Part shown: positions 18,325-30,591 of the stretch, piece by piece
How the letters are laid out: every line of letters begins with the position of its first letter
How positions within the stretch are numbered: position 1 is the stretch's first letter
Assembly (NCBI RefSeq): GCF_000186465.1
Contig: NZ_GL636091.1
Coordinates: forward strand, 1,955,849 to 2,019,848
DNA length: 64,000 nt
Direction: 5' to 3'
DNA from: Streptococcus australis ATCC 700641
GTDB taxonomy: Bacteria; Bacillota; Bacilli; Lactobacillales; Streptococcaceae
Notes under the pieces: generated by a model
Database searches by the model: none
What the model saw: the letters and a program-made list of their open reading frames with translations, nothing else
What the model was told of the DNA's origin: nothing
Program-made: the position numbers and the translations under genes

Positions 18325-18333
18325 TGCTATAAT
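18325..18333 (+). promoter_or_regulatory. Extended -10 promoter of DUF1827 gene
   Basis: TGCTATAAT is an extended -10 element about 30 bases before the start codon, followed by a strong AGGAGGA ribosome site. Confidence 0.65.
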
Positions 18334-18363
18334 AAATGGAGAAAGAGCTTAGGAGGATCTCAC

Positions 18364-18666
18364 ATGAAGCTTATGAATACAACAAATAGTCATGCTACTC
18401 TGGTCAAAAGTCAATTAGAAAGTACCGATGCTACCCTTGTTGAGGTCTATTCAGCTGGTAACACCGACGTTATCTTTACCAAAGCTCCTACTCATTACGA
18501 ATTGCTGATTAGTAACAAACACCGTGCCATTCGTGAAACAGAAGTTGAAAAAATTCGTGAGTTCTTTTTAAAACGCAAGATTGATCTTCAAATCATTGAC
18601 CAATCTGCTATTAAGACCCTCTACTCTGATAAACTAATTGAAATTTCTTTCCCAATTGCTAAGTAA
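18364..18666 (+). CDS. DUF1827 family protein
   Basis: A 100-residue protein recognised as the streptococcal DUF1827 family (MKLMNTTNSHATLVKSQLES, then VEVYSAGNTDVIFTKAP). It has no membrane segment or known motif and no known function. Location downstream of clpE and a NUDIX gene is common in streptococci. It has its own promoter, a strong ribosome site and a terminator overlapping its stop codon. Confidence 0.8.
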   Translation: MKLMNTTNSHATLVKSQLESTDATLVEVYSAGNTDVIFTKAPTHYELLISNKHRAIRETEVEKIREFFLKRKIDLQIIDQSAIKTLYSDKLIEISFPIAK

Positions 18667-18688
18667 GGTGCTTCTACCTTACTTTTTT
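18661..18688 (+). terminator. DUF1827 gene terminator
   Basis: AAGTAAGGT, loop GCTTCT, ACCTTACTT followed by T residues. The stem begins at the stop codon. Confidence 0.85.
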
Positions 18689-18703
18689 CTTTACTGTTTT
18701 TTT

Positions 18704-18744
18704 CAAAAAAAATCCGTTCATCTCATTATCGAGATGAACGGATT
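18704..18744 (-). terminator. Terminator of acetyltransferase gene (and ileS transcript)
   Basis: A 14-bp perfect stem (AATCCGTTCATCTC with GAGATGAACGGATT) and a 6-base loop, followed by a T run on the minus strand. Confidence 0.9.
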
Positions 18745-18746
18745 CT

Positions 18747-19181
18747 TTATTTCTGATAGATCATTTTTACGTGAGGGGTAGAAGCCAAGATAAAGGGCTC
18801 GCTCACCGTTTGAAAACCTAGCTTTTCATACAAGCCAACCACCTGTTCTTGGGCCTCAATTTCAATGGTCCGCCCAGGAAATCTCTGTTCACACAGGTCC
18901 AAAATCTGCTCTACCATGTCTTTTCCCAGTCCTTGGCCACGACTATCTTTGGCTACAGCGACTCGACCAAAATGAATCGTAGCCCCTGTCTCAAAGATAC
19001 GTGCATAGGCATCTACGCGTCCTTCCTCATCTTGATGAAAAAGGTGAATAGCTCTAAGATCAATAGCGTCAAGATCATTGTAGATTCTTGTCTGTTCCAC
19101 GACAAAAGTCTCTAAACGCAATTGAACGATCTCGTAAAACTCTTTCAGTTCTAGTTCTTTAAATTCCTTCTGGCACCACAT
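18747..19181 (-). CDS. ElaA-like GNAT acetyltransferase
   Basis: A GNAT-fold N-acetyltransferase. The acetyl-CoA loop is GRVAVAKDSRGQGLGKDMVE (RxxGxG type), and the C-terminal half contains VVGLYEKLGFQTVSE. The early block FYEIVQLRLETFVVEQ is typical of ElaA. I chose ATG 19181, preceded by AAAGAGGAACTG; a GTG at 19235 would add 18 residues and sit only 6 bases from ileS. It follows ileS directly and is probably co-transcribed. Substrate unknown. Confidence 0.82.
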   Translation of the reverse strand: MWCQKEFKELELKEFYEIVQLRLETFVVEQTRIYNDLDAIDLRAIHLFHQDEEGRVDAYARIFETGATIHFGRVAVAKDSRGQGLGKDMVEQILDLCEQRFPGRTIEIEAQEQVVGLYEKLGFQTVSEPFILASTPHVKMIYQK

Positions 19182-19241
19182 CAGTTCCTCTTTATTGAAA
19201 AGTCGCAAGGAGACTTTCTCCCTGCGATTTTTCACATCTTA

Positions 19242-22034
19242 TTATTTGGATTCAAATCCTTCTGCTACTGCATCCACAAAGTTTTCTTCGACGATGCTTG
19301 CACAGTGATCGCAGATAGTTGCATGGTAGCTACGTTCTGCTGTACTTGGATCGATACGGCGGCAACGATCACAAACTTCACCAGTTGCACGTTTAACAGT
19401 GAAGGCAACATCTTCGAAGGCCACTGCACCTTCTGGAGCTGGACCTTCTGCAATGGTCAATTCTGATACAATCAAGAGTTGAGCAACATTACTATCTACT
19501 GCTCCAAGAAGAGTCTTCACTACTTCATTAGGATAAACTGTCAAATGAGCTTCAAGAGATTTACCGATCACTTTTTCATTACGTGCTTCTTCCAAAGCCT
19601 TTTGAGCTTGTCCACGGAAGTCCATAAAGGCTGACCAGGCATCCAAGATTTCCTCTTGATTCGCAAATGTTTGTGCTTCTGGCAATTCTGACAATTGAAC
19701 AAAGTCTTCTGCTTCAAATTCAAGATAGGACCAGATTTCTTCAGCAGTGTGAGTAAGAATTGGTGTCAAGAGTTTCGTGATTTTCACAAGGATGTCATAG
19801 AAGACTGTTTGCATCTGACGGCGTTCAAGAGATTTGGCACTTTCGATGTAGACAACATCTTTGGCAAAATCAAGGTAGAAGGCTGACAGATCAACATTGA
19901 TAAAGTTAACCAAAGCCTTATAAATCGTCAAGAATTCAAAGTTTGCATAAGCGTCACGAATGGTCTTAACAAGTTGGTTAAAGCGGATAGTCATATACTT
20001 ATCAACAGAACGAAGTTCTTCGTAAGCTACTGCATCCTCAGCTGGGTTAAAATCAGATGTGTTAGCAATCAAGAAACGAAGGGTATTACGAATCTTACGG
20101 TATGTTTCAGAGACTTGGCTCAAGATATCCATAGAGATACGTACGTCGTTACTTGAGTCTACACTGGTTACCCAGAGACGTAAGATTTCTGCACCAAATT
20201 GTTTTTCAACATCGCTTGGAGCAATGGTGTTTCCAAGAGATTTCGACATCTTCTCACCTTTACCGTCCAAAGCAAAACCTTGCGACAAGATTTGTTTGTA
20301 TGGTGCAACACCATGATTAGCCACAGATGTGATGAGAGATGAGTTGAACCAACCACGGTATTGGTCAGAACCTTCTAGGTAGAGGTCTGCTGGATATTTA
20401 AGTTCGGGGCGATTAACCACGACACCATTCCATGATGAACCAGAGTCGAACCATACATCCATGATGTCTGTTTCTTTCTTGAACTCACCATTTGGTGAAC
20501 CTGGATGGGTAAATCCTTCTGGCAAGAGGTCTTTGGCATCACGTTCCCACCAGATGATGGAACCATGTTCTTCAAAGAGTTGGGCTACATGCTCGATGGT
20601 TTCAGCTGTCATGATTGGTGTTCCGTCTTCTGCATAGAAGATTGGAAGTGGCACACCCCAAGCACGTTGACGAGAGATGACCCAGTCACCACGGTCACGG
20701 ATCATGTTGTAAAGACGGACTTTACCCCATTCTGAATGAAACTTGACTTTTTCAATTTCGTCCAAGATTTCTTGACGGAATTTTGAAACTGAGGCAAACC
20801 ATTGTGGCACTGCACGCCAGATGATTGGTTTTTTCGTACGCCAGTCAAATGGGTATGAGTGAGAGATTTCTTCTTGAGCAAGAAGTAAATCACCAAGTTT
20901 TTCAATAACCGTTGGCACAACCTTGTCGTAGAATTGACCTTCGAACTCTGCACCTGCATTGGCCATCATGATTCCGCGTTCGTTAACAGTCACAGCAACT
21001 TCAAGACCATTGGCAACACCGACATTGTAGTCATCCTCACCAAAACCAGGGGCTGTATGGACGATACCTGTACCAGAATCAGTTGTAACGTGGTCACCAA
21101 GGATAACGAGTTCATCTACTGCTGTATCCCATGGGTGCTCTGTCACGATGTGATTCAATTCTGAACCACGGTAAGTAGCCAACACTTGAACATCTGCCCA
21201 GCCAAATTTTTCAGACAAGCTGTTCAACAATTCTGAAGCAACCACAAACTTACGAGATTCGCCAGCTGGTTGCACCAAGACGTAATCAATTTCTGCACCA
21301 ACAGTCAAACCACGAGAAGCCGTTATGGTGAATGGAGTTGTTGTCCAAACGACGATGTAAGTATCTGTATCAAGGACATCTTTTCCGTCCTTAACCTTAT
21401 TGGCATAGTAAAGGGACGTAGAAACCAAGTCATGGTATTCAATTTCCGCTTCAGCTAGAGCTGACTCAGATGACCATGACCAGTAAACAGGCTTCGCTCC
21501 ACGGTAGATATAACCTTTATTAGCCATTTCACCGAAGACACGGATTTGCGCTGCTTCATAGTCAGGCGTCAAGGTTACATATGGATTTTCCCAGTCCCCA
21601 GAAACACCCAAACGTTTGAAGTCTTCACGTTGTTTATCTACTTGAGAAAGGGCATAGTCACGGCAAAGTTTCAAGTACTCAACCAAGTCCATCTCTTTGC
21701 GTTTAACACCTTGTTTTGCCAAGACTTGCTCGATTGGCAAACCATGCGTATCCCAACCTGGGATGTAAGGTGCATAAAAGCCTGACATAGACTTAGAACG
21801 AACAATGATATCTTTTGAGATCTTGTTCATAGCATGTCCTACGTGGATGTTCCCGTTGGCATACGGAGGGCCATCATGCAAGGTGAAATGTGGTTTTCCT
21901 TGGTTCAATTCTTGACGACGTTGGTAAAGTTTTGCTTCTTCCCATTCTTTTTGCCAAACTGGCTCTTTTGTAGGCAGACCAGCCCGCATCGGGAACTCTG
22001 TCTTACCTAAATTCAGTGTTTCTTTGAGTTTCAT
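19242..22034 (-). CDS. ileS: Isoleucyl-tRNA synthetase
   Basis: Charges tRNA-Ile. The HIGH motif is [11 protein letters not shown] near residue 62, the CP1 editing domain spans ~190-400, and KMSKS is [10 protein letters not shown] near 592. A C-terminal zinc site has two CxxC pairs (CDRC and CDHC) near 890-905. The 930 residues are typical. It has a T-box leader immediately upstream and follows divIVA, as in many streptococci. Confidence 0.97.
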   Translation of the reverse strand: MKLKETLNLGKTEFPMRAGLPTKEPVWQKEWEEAKLYQRRQELNQGKPHFTLHDGPPYANGNIHVGHAMNKISKDIIVRSKSMSGFYAPYIPGWDTHGLPIEQVLAKQGVKRKEMDLVEYLKLCRDYALSQVDKQREDFKRLGVSGDWENPYVTLTPDYEAAQIRVFGEMANKGYIYRGAKPVYWSWSSESALAEAEIEYHDLVSTSLYYANKVKDGKDVLDTDTYIVVWTTTPFTITASRGLTVGAEIDYVLVQPAGESRKFVVASELLNSLSEKFGWADVQVLATYRGSELNHIVTEHPWDTAVDELVILGDHVTTDSGTGIVHTAPGFGEDDYNVGVANGLEVAVTVNERGIMMANAGAEFEGQFYDKVVPTVIEKLGDLLLAQEEISHSYPFDWRTKKPIIWRAVPQWFASVSKFRQEILDEIEKVKFHSEWGKVRLYNMIRDRGDWVISRQRAWGVPLPIFYAEDGTPIMTAETIEHVAQLFEEHGSIIWWERDAKDLLPEGFTHPGSPNGEFKKETDIMDVWFDSGSSWNGVVVNRPELKYPADLYLEGSDQYRGWFNSSLITSVANHGVAPYKQILSQGFALDGKGEKMSKSLGNTIAPSDVEKQFGAEILRLWVTSVDSSNDVRISMDILSQVSETYRKIRNTLRFLIANTSDFNPAEDAVAYEELRSVDKYMTIRFNQLVKTIRDAYANFEFLTIYKALVNFINVDLSAFYLDFAKDVVYIESAKSLERRQMQTVFYDILVKITKLLTPILTHTAEEIWSYLEFEAEDFVQLSELPEAQTFANQEEILDAWSAFMDFRGQAQKALEEARNEKVIGKSLEAHLTVYPNEVVKTLLGAVDSNVAQLLIVSELTIAEGPAPEGAVAFEDVAFTVKRATGEVCDRCRRIDPSTAERSYHATICDHCASIVEENFVDAVAEGFESK

Positions 22035-22290
22035 GGTGTCTCCTCTAAAAAATAATCATACAAAATAAAAGACCACGACCTCGCCAAAAAGGACGACAAA
22101 TCGTGGTACCACCTTCATTCAAGAAAGAGAGTACTCTCTTTCTCCTCTTTTGTCGCTAACGCTGACCAGCGTTAGTGGTTACTTATTTCACCACTAAGAT
22201 TTGTAAAAGGATCAATCTTATCAAAGGAAGTACAGGTCTTCCACCATCACCTGCTCGCTAAAACTATTTGATAAGATCACTGTTTTTACA
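22035..22290 (-). promoter_or_regulatory. T-box leader of ileS
   Basis: A T-box riboswitch on the minus strand. The T-box core is at 22102-22114 (AGGTGGTACCACG on the minus strand). A terminator stem pairs 22071-22078 with 22101-22107 and is followed by CTTTTATTTT. Upstream, a stem I with GGTGATGGTGGAAGACC resembles the distal AG/GNUG region; ATT and ATC Ile codons follow in the likely specifier region (about 22207-22215). It should raise ileS expression when uncharged tRNA-Ile accumulates. Confidence 0.9.
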
Positions 22291-22292
22291 GA

Positions 22293-23162
22293 TTATAAAA
22301 TTGAAACAGATTCCCGTTGTTCTTCCCCTTCAGGAGCATCAATATCAGCAACTTCTGGCGCATCGATATCCGCAACTTGAGGAGTATCTAGAACAAGATC
22401 ATCGATAGAATCTTGATCTATGTGATTTTTTTCTGCTTCTTTTAAAGCAGATTGAACTTTTTCATTCAATCCTTCAAACGCTTGTGTTGCACCCAATTCT
22501 AAGTTAGCTACTTCAATGCGTTTTTGCAATTCTTCGATTTCAGCTGGAGTAAATTGACGCGTCAAGTCAATGTTATAATCTCCTGCATGATGATGAACAG
22601 ATTCACCCAATGCTTTTTCGACTACTTCACGGAAAGCTTCATCACTTGTTTGAATATACATAGCAGTTGGTCGAAGAATTTCATCCCATTCTGGTGTATC
22701 AATAATGCTCAATTGGCTTTCGATAGTTGATTTCAAACGTTGGTGGAAGACACGTGTCTTATTCTTCAATTCTTCCGTTTCTACAGCAACTTTCTTGGCA
22801 TTGTCTGTAGCATGACGGAGAATTTCATTTGCTTTCGCTTTTGCTTCTTCAACTAAATGATGAGCATCTTGCTCCGCTTGACGAACGATTGTTTCTGAGC
22901 GTTCATTTGCTGCATGCTTCACACGTTCTGCTGTATCTTGAGCGATTAATACTGATTGACTCAAAGAGTCTTTCATTTCGTCAAAGTAGTTCAAGCGTTC
23001 TTCCAACGCACTAATTTTTGTTTCCAATTCATGATTTTCACGAACTAATTTTTCATAGTCTCGGTAGACCATGTCTTGAAACTCTTCAACTTCTTTAGCA
23101 TCGTAGCCTCTAAATTTTACATAAAAGCGTTTATCTTTGATTTCTAAAGCTGTAAGTGCCAT
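22293..23162 (-). CDS. divIVA: Cell-division/polarity protein DivIVA
   Basis: A 289-residue coiled-coil protein. The N-terminal lipid-binding segment LTALEIKDKRFYVKFRGYDA, with VEEFQDMVYRDYEKL after it, is diagnostic. Long coiled coils follow (~40-130). The C-terminus is acidic with a repeated VADIDAPE motif. In streptococci DivIVA localises at septum and poles and is phosphorylated by StkP. It is the last gene of the dcw-linked group before ileS. GGAGGAACT precedes the ATG. Confidence 0.95.
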   Translation of the reverse strand: MALTALEIKDKRFYVKFRGYDAKEVEEFQDMVYRDYEKLVRENHELETKISALEERLNYFDEMKDSLSQSVLIAQDTAERVKHAANERSETIVRQAEQDAHHLVEEAKAKANEILRHATDNAKKVAVETEELKNKTRVFHQRLKSTIESQLSIIDTPEWDEILRPTAMYIQTSDEAFREVVEKALGESVHHHAGDYNIDLTRQFTPAEIEELQKRIEVANLELGATQAFEGLNEKVQSALKEAEKNHIDQDSIDDLVLDTPQVADIDAPEVADIDAPEGEEQRESVSIL

Positions 23163-23171
23163 AGTTCCTCC

Positions 23172-23960
23172 TTATTTTCTACTGGAAAATACTTCAACCG
23201 TTAATTTATATTTTCCACTTTTTGATAGGCCATTTTCTGATAGCATTTTAAATCGGCCATACTTTCGAACACTAATTAAATCTGCTACTTGGATCATCCG
23301 ACTAGGATTGTCAATTGTGGCATAGTTTACCTTTACCTGGCCAGACTGAACTAATTGAACAGCTACAGACCGAGCAAGCTTAAAGGTAGAAGCAACTAGT
23401 TTATCAAGTCGTACACTAGTAACCAATAGGTCTTTGAACTTGGATGGTTCTTCTACAGAGATTCGTTCTCGACAATCAATCTCACGAATCTTCACAGATG
23501 CTTTTGCGATCTTCTTAAGATTCTCTTTGAAATAGGAGGAGAAACGTTGATCCACATAAATATGAATTTTCCCTTGTCCAACTAGAATATCTCCAAAAGA
23601 CTTTCTTTCTATGCCTAATTGATGGAGAAGCGAACCCAAAACTTGAGAGTGACTTAACCGATAAAACTTATCCGGATAGAGAACTTCTAACAGGCTAATT
23701 TCAAAATCAGATGCCTCTAACTGATAGTAGCTAGGAGCCAGAATCACTCGTGCATATTCTGTAGGATAGATTTCTGCACTTGAGAACACCTGCAAACCGT
23801 GGTGAGCACCAATTTGACGTAAAATATCAACCTGATGTGGATTTAAAAAGGATGTCAGTTCAAAACTATACTGTTGCTCCACCCGCGCCACTAATTCTAG
23901 AACTCGATCGATAAAGACGTGGTCTTCTTGACTATAGTGTTGATAAAATCCCTTGGTCAT
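23172..23960 (-). CDS. ylmH: YlmH-like S4-domain RNA-binding protein
   Basis: A 262-residue YlmH family protein. A conserved N-terminal domain (YQHYSQEDHVFIDRVLELV) is followed by a C-terminal S4 domain (~185-245, VRLDKLVASTFKLARSVAVQ). Bacillus YlmH binds stalled ribosomes and acts in rescue quality control (RqcP2 role). It overlaps yggT by 4 bases and precedes divIVA, the conserved order in Gram-positives. Confidence 0.9.
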   Translation of the reverse strand: MTKGFYQHYSQEDHVFIDRVLELVARVEQQYSFELTSFLNPHQVDILRQIGAHHGLQVFSSAEIYPTEYARVILAPSYYQLEASDFEISLLEVLYPDKFYRLSHSQVLGSLLHQLGIERKSFGDILVGQGKIHIYVDQRFSSYFKENLKKIAKASVKIREIDCRERISVEEPSKFKDLLVTSVRLDKLVASTFKLARSVAVQLVQSGQVKVNYATIDNPSRMIQVADLISVRKYGRFKMLSENGLSKSGKYKLTVEVFSSRK

Positions 23961-24217
23961 ATAAATTGCACCAAAAATTGAAGGACAAATCGTTCCACTA
24001 CTGACAGAGCGAGTAAGGCAAACATAACTGTAAAGTCTAGCCCACCAAATTGCAAAGGAATCTTTCTAAATAGGCTCAAAAATGGTTCGACGATCCGTTG
24101 AACCATTTTAGCTAAAGCCGATTCTGATGCATTTGGAAACCAACTAAGCAAAGCATAGATGATTAATACTAGCTCAAAAACCTGAAAGAAATTTCTAACT
24201 AATTGTAGGACAAACAT
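23957..24217 (-). CDS. ylmG: YggT-family membrane protein
   Basis: An 86-residue YggT/YlmG protein with two hydrophobic segments (residues ~8-27 and ~60-82) around a conserved loop VQRIVEPFLSLFRKIP. The family is linked to cell division and nucleoid distribution; the molecular role is not settled. It lies between sepF and ylmH in a tightly packed transcript. Confidence 0.9.
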   Translation of the reverse strand: MFVLQLVRNFFQVFELVLIIYALLSWFPNASESALAKMVQRIVEPFLSLFRKIPLQFGGLDFTVMFALLALSVVERFVLQFLVQFI

Positions 24218-24218
24218 A

Positions 24219-24848
24219 TTAACGATTTCGTTTCATATCAAAGTCGTATTCAGCAACTTCGACATCATTTGGAAGGCGAATATCTTCGATATTCACAACC
24301 ACATTGATTGGTGTTAGTAAGTACATAGTACTTGCAACACGACGTAGATTCCCAGCTAATACATAGCGAGCACCATCCAAATAATCCAAACATCTTCTCG
24401 CTTGAACTTCAGTCATATATTGGAAGTCAATGAGAATGCTTTCGTTTGCCAACAACAGGTCAACAATTTCAGTTGCTTCTTCGTATTTACGAGGGTAGCG
24501 GACATCAATCGTAATTTTCTCATCTGCAGCAGAACGATTTCTTGCTAACTCTTGTTGACGTTGATGAAGTCGAGTTATATTTTCAGAAGATGATTTTTGA
24601 GATGAAGCTGATTCAACCACTGCTGTAGAAGATACTTGTGGACGACTTGCTGCAACAGGAGTAGGTTTCTGCTCCTTGGCAGCTACCACAGCTTTTTGAC
24701 GTGGTTTTGATGATGGTTGTACTGGTTTAGGGGATGATACAGGTTGGCTAGCACCGACTGCTTGAGCAGGCGCTTCTTGCACATCGTACTCATCTCCATC
24801 TTCAGTAAAATAATCAATCAATCGATCAAATCTATCTTTAAATGACAT
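24219..24848 (-). CDS. sepF: Cell-division protein SepF
   Basis: A 209-residue FtsZ-binding membrane tether. The N-terminal amphipathic helix is [21 protein letters not shown] Pro/Ser/Lys/Gln-rich linker follows (~25-115). The C-terminal SepF core includes [19 protein letters not shown] near residue 155. It anchors FtsZ filaments alongside FtsA. The ATG lies 9 bases after yggS. Confidence 0.95.
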   Translation of the reverse strand: MSFKDRFDRLIDYFTEDGDEYDVQEAPAQAVGASQPVSSPKPVQPSSKPRQKAVVAAKEQKPTPVAASRPQVSSTAVVESASSQKSSSENITRLHQRQQELARNRSAADEKITIDVRYPRKYEEATEIVDLLLANESILIDFQYMTEVQARRCLDYLDGARYVLAGNLRRVASTMYLLTPINVVVNIEDIRLPNDVEVAEYDFDMKRNR

Positions 24849-24857
24849 AATTCTTTC

Positions 24858-25526
24858 CTATTTGAAAAATGAGGTCCCAATTCGCACAAAAGTCGCACCG
24901 TTAGCAATTGCTACATCATAATCACGACTCATTCCCATGCTTAACTCTGTAAAGGGCATATTTTTCAACTGTTTCTTTTGTAATTCTTTTTGAAGTTGGT
25001 GAGTTGCTGCAAATATGGCTTGCAACTCGTCCTGACTTGCCTCAAAAGGAGCCATCGTCATTAAGCCAACAATTTGTAGGTTATCCAAGGCTTCTATTTC
25101 TGGAAGAAGAGCATCGAGCTCTTCAGGAGCAAATCCATGCTTACTTTCTTCTCCAGATATATTGACTTGGATAAAACATTTAATTGGGTGACTCGCCCTT
25201 TTTTGAATTTCTTGGGCAAGCTTCATAGAATCTAAAGCATGGAAGTAATCTACAAAATTGATAACTTCTTTCACTTTACGACGTTGGAGACTACCGATCA
25301 AATGCCAGGTGAGTCCCTCATCTTTTAGAGCTTGGTATTTTTCTAGAAATTTATCAACACGGTTTTCACCGATATGACGGACTCCTGTATCAACCAGAGC
25401 CTTAGCTTGGTCGATACCAACATACTTAGTAACAGCAATTACATTCATCTGATCAGTGCGGTTTGCTGTTTCCATTGCTTGTGCAACCTGCGAGAATATA
25501 CGCTCTTTATTTTCAATCAGATTCAT
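24858..25526 (-). CDS. yggS: YggS-family PLP homeostasis protein
   Basis: A 222-residue PLP-binding protein with an alanine-racemase-like barrel. The Lys that holds PLP is in VIAVTKYVG near residue 34, and the C-terminal FTELSMGMSRDYDVAI block is conserved. It maintains pyridoxal phosphate homeostasis. It starts two bases after ftsZ and is the usual neighbour of sepF. Confidence 0.92.
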   Translation of the reverse strand: MNLIENKERIFSQVAQAMETANRTDQMNVIAVTKYVGIDQAKALVDTGVRHIGENRVDKFLEKYQALKDEGLTWHLIGSLQRRKVKEVINFVDYFHALDSMKLAQEIQKRASHPIKCFIQVNISGEESKHGFAPEELDALLPEIEALDNLQIVGLMTMAPFEASQDELQAIFAATHQLQKELQKKQLKNMPFTELSMGMSRDYDVAIANGATFVRIGTSFFK

Positions 25527-25528
25527 TT

Positions 25529-26812
<1,284 letters not shown>

Positions 26813-26821
26813 TTACACTCC

Positions 26822-28174
26822 TTAATCAAACATATTACCGATTAAATTCTTCATTCGGTCTGTAAAGGTAGTTTTTTCTTCTTGTTTTTGTTCTTCAACT
26901 GGATGTTCTTGTTCAATGTTAACTACAGGCTCAATTTTTTCCGGTACATATGCTGGAACAACTGGTTGCTGTACTGGTCGTTCAAACTGAACTGGTTGCT
27001 GACGTAGACGTTGGTCGCCATGTACCGCAGCTTGAGCAAGAATATCTACATCTGTTAGATTTCCTGCATATTCAGACAAGCTAATCACGTGGGCAAAAGC
27101 TGGATTACGGATACCAATTTGATTTGGAACGTACAATTTCACATTTACACCAAAGACTTCTTGTGCCAAGTCTTCAATACCAGGGAGAATAGCGCCACCA
27201 CCGATAATGACAATTCCTCCAGGCAAATCAAGCAAATGTCTTCTTTCAAGATCTTGTTTGATTTGGTCGAAAATATGTTTAATCCGAGCTGAAATAATTT
27301 CTGCCAAATATTTTTCAGATACTTGGACAGGTTCTACTTCACCGATTACTTCAACATGGAAGACCTCATCTCCAACCGATGGAACATAAGCTGCTCCATA
27401 ATTGAACTTCAATCCTTCTGCTAATTTTTGAGAAGTTTTTAACACTTTAGAAATATCCTTAGTAACGTAATCGCCACCTTCTTGATAGATATTTGTAAAT
27501 TGAAGTTCTTGATTACGAACAGAAGCTACTGTCGTTTGTCCTCCACCTAAATCAATGACGGTCGCACCAAACTCACGTTCACCTTCGTTTAATACAGACT
27601 TAATCATTGCGAGTGGTGAAATAATGATATTTTCAACTTGCAAACCAGCACGTTCAACTGTTTTCCGTAAATTATGGAGGACAGTTCTAGGACCAGTATA
27701 CAAAAGTCCACGCATTTCCAAACGGATTCCCATCATTCCACGTGGATCGCGAATCCCTTGGAAACCATCGACTGTGAACTCTTCTGGAATAAAGGTAATG
27801 ACTTCACGATCTGGAGTCATACTCTTTGTCAAAGCAGATCTCACAACATTTTCAACATCTGCATCTGTAATTTCTTTTGAATCACTGGTTACAGGAATCA
27901 TTCCTTGAGTCGCTTCAATTTGAAGAAGGTTCGCTGGCAACCCAACGTTAACAAGATTGATTGAAATTCCTGCTTTTTCTTCTGCTTGGCTTACTGCACT
28001 TTTAATTGCATTCGAAGCAGCTTCAATATCAACAATAATTCCATCTTTGACGCCAGCACTTTTCGCATTGCTGACTCCAATTACATTCATCTCTCCATTG
28101 ACATGTTCTGCCACCAATACTTTTATTGAACTAGTACCGATATCTAAACCTGTAAAAAAGCCGTTTCTAGCCAT
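26822..28174 (-). CDS. ftsA: Cell-division protein FtsA
   Basis: The actin-like membrane anchor of FtsZ. The phosphate-binding GLDIGTSSIKVLVAEH is near residue 8, the SHS2 (1C) domain spans ~85-165, and VIDLGGGQTTVASV is near residue 207. The C-terminus ends in an amphipathic membrane helix (FTDRMKNLIGNMFD) after a Gln/Pro/Glu-rich linker. The 450 residues match streptococcal FtsA. A short gap separates it from divIB. Confidence 0.97.
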   Translation of the reverse strand: MARNGFFTGLDIGTSSIKVLVAEHVNGEMNVIGVSNAKSAGVKDGIIVDIEAASNAIKSAVSQAEEKAGISINLVNVGLPANLLQIEATQGMIPVTSDSKEITDADVENVVRSALTKSMTPDREVITFIPEEFTVDGFQGIRDPRGMMGIRLEMRGLLYTGPRTVLHNLRKTVERAGLQVENIIISPLAMIKSVLNEGEREFGATVIDLGGGQTTVASVRNQELQFTNIYQEGGDYVTKDISKVLKTSQKLAEGLKFNYGAAYVPSVGDEVFHVEVIGEVEPVQVSEKYLAEIISARIKHIFDQIKQDLERRHLLDLPGGIVIIGGGAILPGIEDLAQEVFGVNVKLYVPNQIGIRNPAFAHVISLSEYAGNLTDVDILAQAAVHGDQRLRQQPVQFERPVQQPVVPAYVPEKIEPVVNIEQEHPVEEQKQEEKTTFTDRMKNLIGNMFD

Positions 28175-28259
28175 TACACCAGTCCTCTCTCTTTTGTTTT
28201 CCTATACGTCAATTAATAGCTCCATTTAGTTAGAACTATCCAAATTTTATTATAACACA

Positions 28260-28282
28260 AATATGCCCATAACGGGCATATT
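28260..28282. terminator. Hairpin between divIB and ftsA
   Basis: AATATGCCC and GGGCATATT form a 9-bp perfect stem with a 5-base loop just after the divIB stop. T-rich sequence beyond the stem is modest, so some readthrough into ftsA is likely. An ATTATA (-10 for the minus strand) at 28249-28254 may start ftsA transcription. Confidence 0.6.
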
Positions 28283-28314
28283 TTCTTCATAAATTTCAGA
28301 TAATTTATAAGGGC

Positions 28315-29523
28315 TTACTCAGCGGGAACTTCTTCGTGTTGCTCGGTTACGACTGCACTCTCATCAGAATCTGACGAGTTAGCATTAGCTTCCTCCGTTT
28401 TGTTTCCCTCCCCTTGTTCTTTTTCTTTCTTTTCCTGAGCTAAAGTAGCCATTGTTTCTGTATTGTAACTGTAGATCCCCGCTTCCATGTCAATGACACT
28501 GTCATCTTCAATCAGCTTGCGAATTTGATTATAATAAGGCAATTTACGCTTGATTTGAGAAACCGGCACTAGAACCTTGGTTCCATCCTTCATGGTTAGC
28601 GTCACCAAGTCCTTAGTCACCTTGCTCGGAGTCAAGTCCACTGCCTCAACTTGATCACGAACAGAAGACGGTATTTTCTCCAGCTGTTTGACAAATTGTC
28701 GGACCAATTCTCGATCAGAAAAACGAACAGCCAGGTAAGCCTTAGGAAGCTGATCCGTAGCAACCGCTGTCTCCACGACCTCTCCATTCTCTAAAATGGG
28801 ATAGTGATCTTCCTCCGTCACATAGTAACCAAAGACCTGGTATTCCTCAACCTGAACCTTAAAAGTCGTAGGAAAGGTATAGTTCATCGAAATATCTTTG
28901 ACCCACGGACTCGCCGCCTTCATATTGGCAATATAGTGATCCCTATTCAAAAAAGTTGTCAGGGTATAATCCCGATCTTGGATCTGACTCTTTTCAAACA
29001 ACAAAGCCTGATCCGCATTTTTATTCCCTGAGAATTCGATGATTTTTTGCTTGGCTAGAGGCGTTAAAAGATAGGCAGAAAAGAGAGCAACCAGAGTACT
29101 TATAACCCAAACAGGAATAGCCCGATAGATATGACGTCTCGCAATTTGACCTTCCTTTTTAGCCTTCTTCGCCAGTTCCTCTTCTTCGAACATAGCTTCT
29201 GAAGGTTCTGCTAGGTAGATGATTTTTTCTTCCTCAGCATCTTCTTCTGTTTCTTCAGGAAGAGTTTCTTGCACTTCTTCCTCGGCTACATTCTCATCTT
29301 CCTCTACTTCTTCAGACTCGCCATCTTGCCCATCTGCTTCTGAATCTTCAGAGGGAGTTTTTTGATTCAGAAGTTCCTGTCTTTCCTTCTCTTCTTGTGC
29401 CTTCTTTTCTTTTTCTTCTTGCTCTTCTAATTGTTTTTTCTTTTGATACTCCTGGTTTCGTCTCTGCCATTCAGAGAGCTTAGTGACTTCCTTAGGAGTT
29501 TTTTGGTTCTTCTTATCCGTCAT
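28315..29523 (-). CDS. divIB: Cell-division protein DivIB/FtsQ
   Basis: A bitopic divisome protein of 402 residues. A long acidic, charged cytoplasmic region (residues ~1-130, many E/K) precedes one membrane helix (~137-157, [20 protein letters not shown]). A POTRA domain and the beta domain follow outside. The C-terminal tail is Glu/Ser-rich and extracellular. It works with FtsL and DivIC. It overlaps murG by 4 bases. Confidence 0.93.
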   Translation of the reverse strand: MTDKKNQKTPKEVTKLSEWQRRNQEYQKKKQLEEQEEKEKKAQEEKERQELLNQKTPSEDSEADGQDGESEEVEEDENVAEEEVQETLPEETEEDAEEEKIIYLAEPSEAMFEEEELAKKAKKEGQIARRHIYRAIPVWVISTLVALFSAYLLTPLAKQKIIEFSGNKNADQALLFEKSQIQDRDYTLTTFLNRDHYIANMKAASPWVKDISMNYTFPTTFKVQVEEYQVFGYYVTEEDHYPILENGEVVETAVATDQLPKAYLAVRFSDRELVRQFVKQLEKIPSSVRDQVEAVDLTPSKVTKDLVTLTMKDGTKVLVPVSQIKRKLPYYNQIRKLIEDDSVIDMEAGIYSYNTETMATLAQEKKEKEQGEGNKTEEANANSSDSDESAVVTEQHEEVPAE

Positions 29524-30590
29524 TTTTTCCTTTTATTAATTTCTTGATGGACTAGACTATAAAATTCATCCAAGGAAAGCAATTCATTTGAAGACTTCAT
29601 CGCTTGATGATAGCTTTCTGCCCCTTGGAACATTTTATCCATCGTTTCTTGCAACCGATCCATACTCAATTCTGGCTCAGCGATGCTTTCTGCATAGCCT
29701 TTTTCTACAAAATATTGAGCATTTTCAATCTGATCTCCCCGACTAGCTTCTTTTCCTAGAGGAACGATGATATGGAGCTTATTCATGGCCAAGAGTTCAA
29801 AAATCGTATTGGCACCTCCACGAGTCACCACTAAATCTGCCTGGTGGAGCAAAGGAAGATAGTGATCTGTCACGTAATCTACTCGATAAAGATGAGGAGC
29901 TTGCTCATTCAAGGAGGAGTCCCCTGTCAAATTAATGACATTGTAGCTTGCCAGCAAGGCTTCTCGATGATTTGTGACAAACTCATTGAACACTCGTGCA
30001 CCAGCAGAGCCACCCACAAAGAGGAGGGTTGGCAACTGTGGATCAAATTGAGCAAAAACTGTTTCCAATTCAACTGGGATTGGAACTTGTTCCTGATTGA
30101 CCTTGGTGACAGCTCCTACATGTTGGGCTTTCACTAGGCCTTTCGCTTGCTCAAAGGTTGTGAACATTTTCGTTGCAAACTTATAAGCAATTTTATTGGC
30201 CAAGCCCATGGAACGGTCGGATTCATGGACCAATACAGGAACAAAACAAAGTCGCGCAGCCACTACCGGAGGAACTGAAACGAAGCCTCCTTTAGAAAAC
30301 AAAACCTGTGGCCGTACACGAAGCATGATCCAAATCGATTGGAGAATTCCCCAGAAGACCTTGAAGATATCCAACATGTTTTGCCAAGAGAAATAACGGC
30401 GGAGCTTGCCTGTCGCAATCGAATGGAAATGGATGTCCAAGCCAGACTTCAAAATCTCTTGGTGCTCAATCCCCTTCTTGTCCCCAATATAATGAACTTC
30501 CCAACCATCCTCGATAAAGCGAGGGATGAGGAGAAGGTTCAAGGTCACGTGACCAACTGTACCTCCCCCTGTGAATACTATTCTTTTCAT
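29520..30590 (-). CDS. murG: UDP-GlcNAc-lipid I transferase MurG
   Basis: Adds GlcNAc to lipid I to make lipid II at the inner face of the membrane. The N-terminal Gly-rich loop is [27 protein letters not shown] near residue 188 and [14 protein letters not shown] near 258 form the UDP-GlcNAc site. The 356 residues match streptococcal MurG. It starts one base after the murD stop and overlaps divIB, so the three are co-transcribed. Confidence 0.96.
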   Translation of the reverse strand: MKRIVFTGGGTVGHVTLNLLLIPRFIEDGWEVHYIGDKKGIEHQEILKSGLDIHFHSIATGKLRRYFSWQNMLDIFKVFWGILQSIWIMLRVRPQVLFSKGGFVSVPPVVAARLCFVPVLVHESDRSMGLANKIAYKFATKMFTTFEQAKGLVKAQHVGAVTKVNQEQVPIPVELETVFAQFDPQLPTLLFVGGSAGARVFNEFVTNHREALLASYNVINLTGDSSLNEQAPHLYRVDYVTDHYLPLLHQADLVVTRGGANTIFELLAMNKLHIIVPLGKEASRGDQIENAQYFVEKGYAESIAEPELSMDRLQETMDKMFQGAESYHQAMKSSNELLSLDEFYSLVHQEINKRKK

Positions 30591-30591
30591 A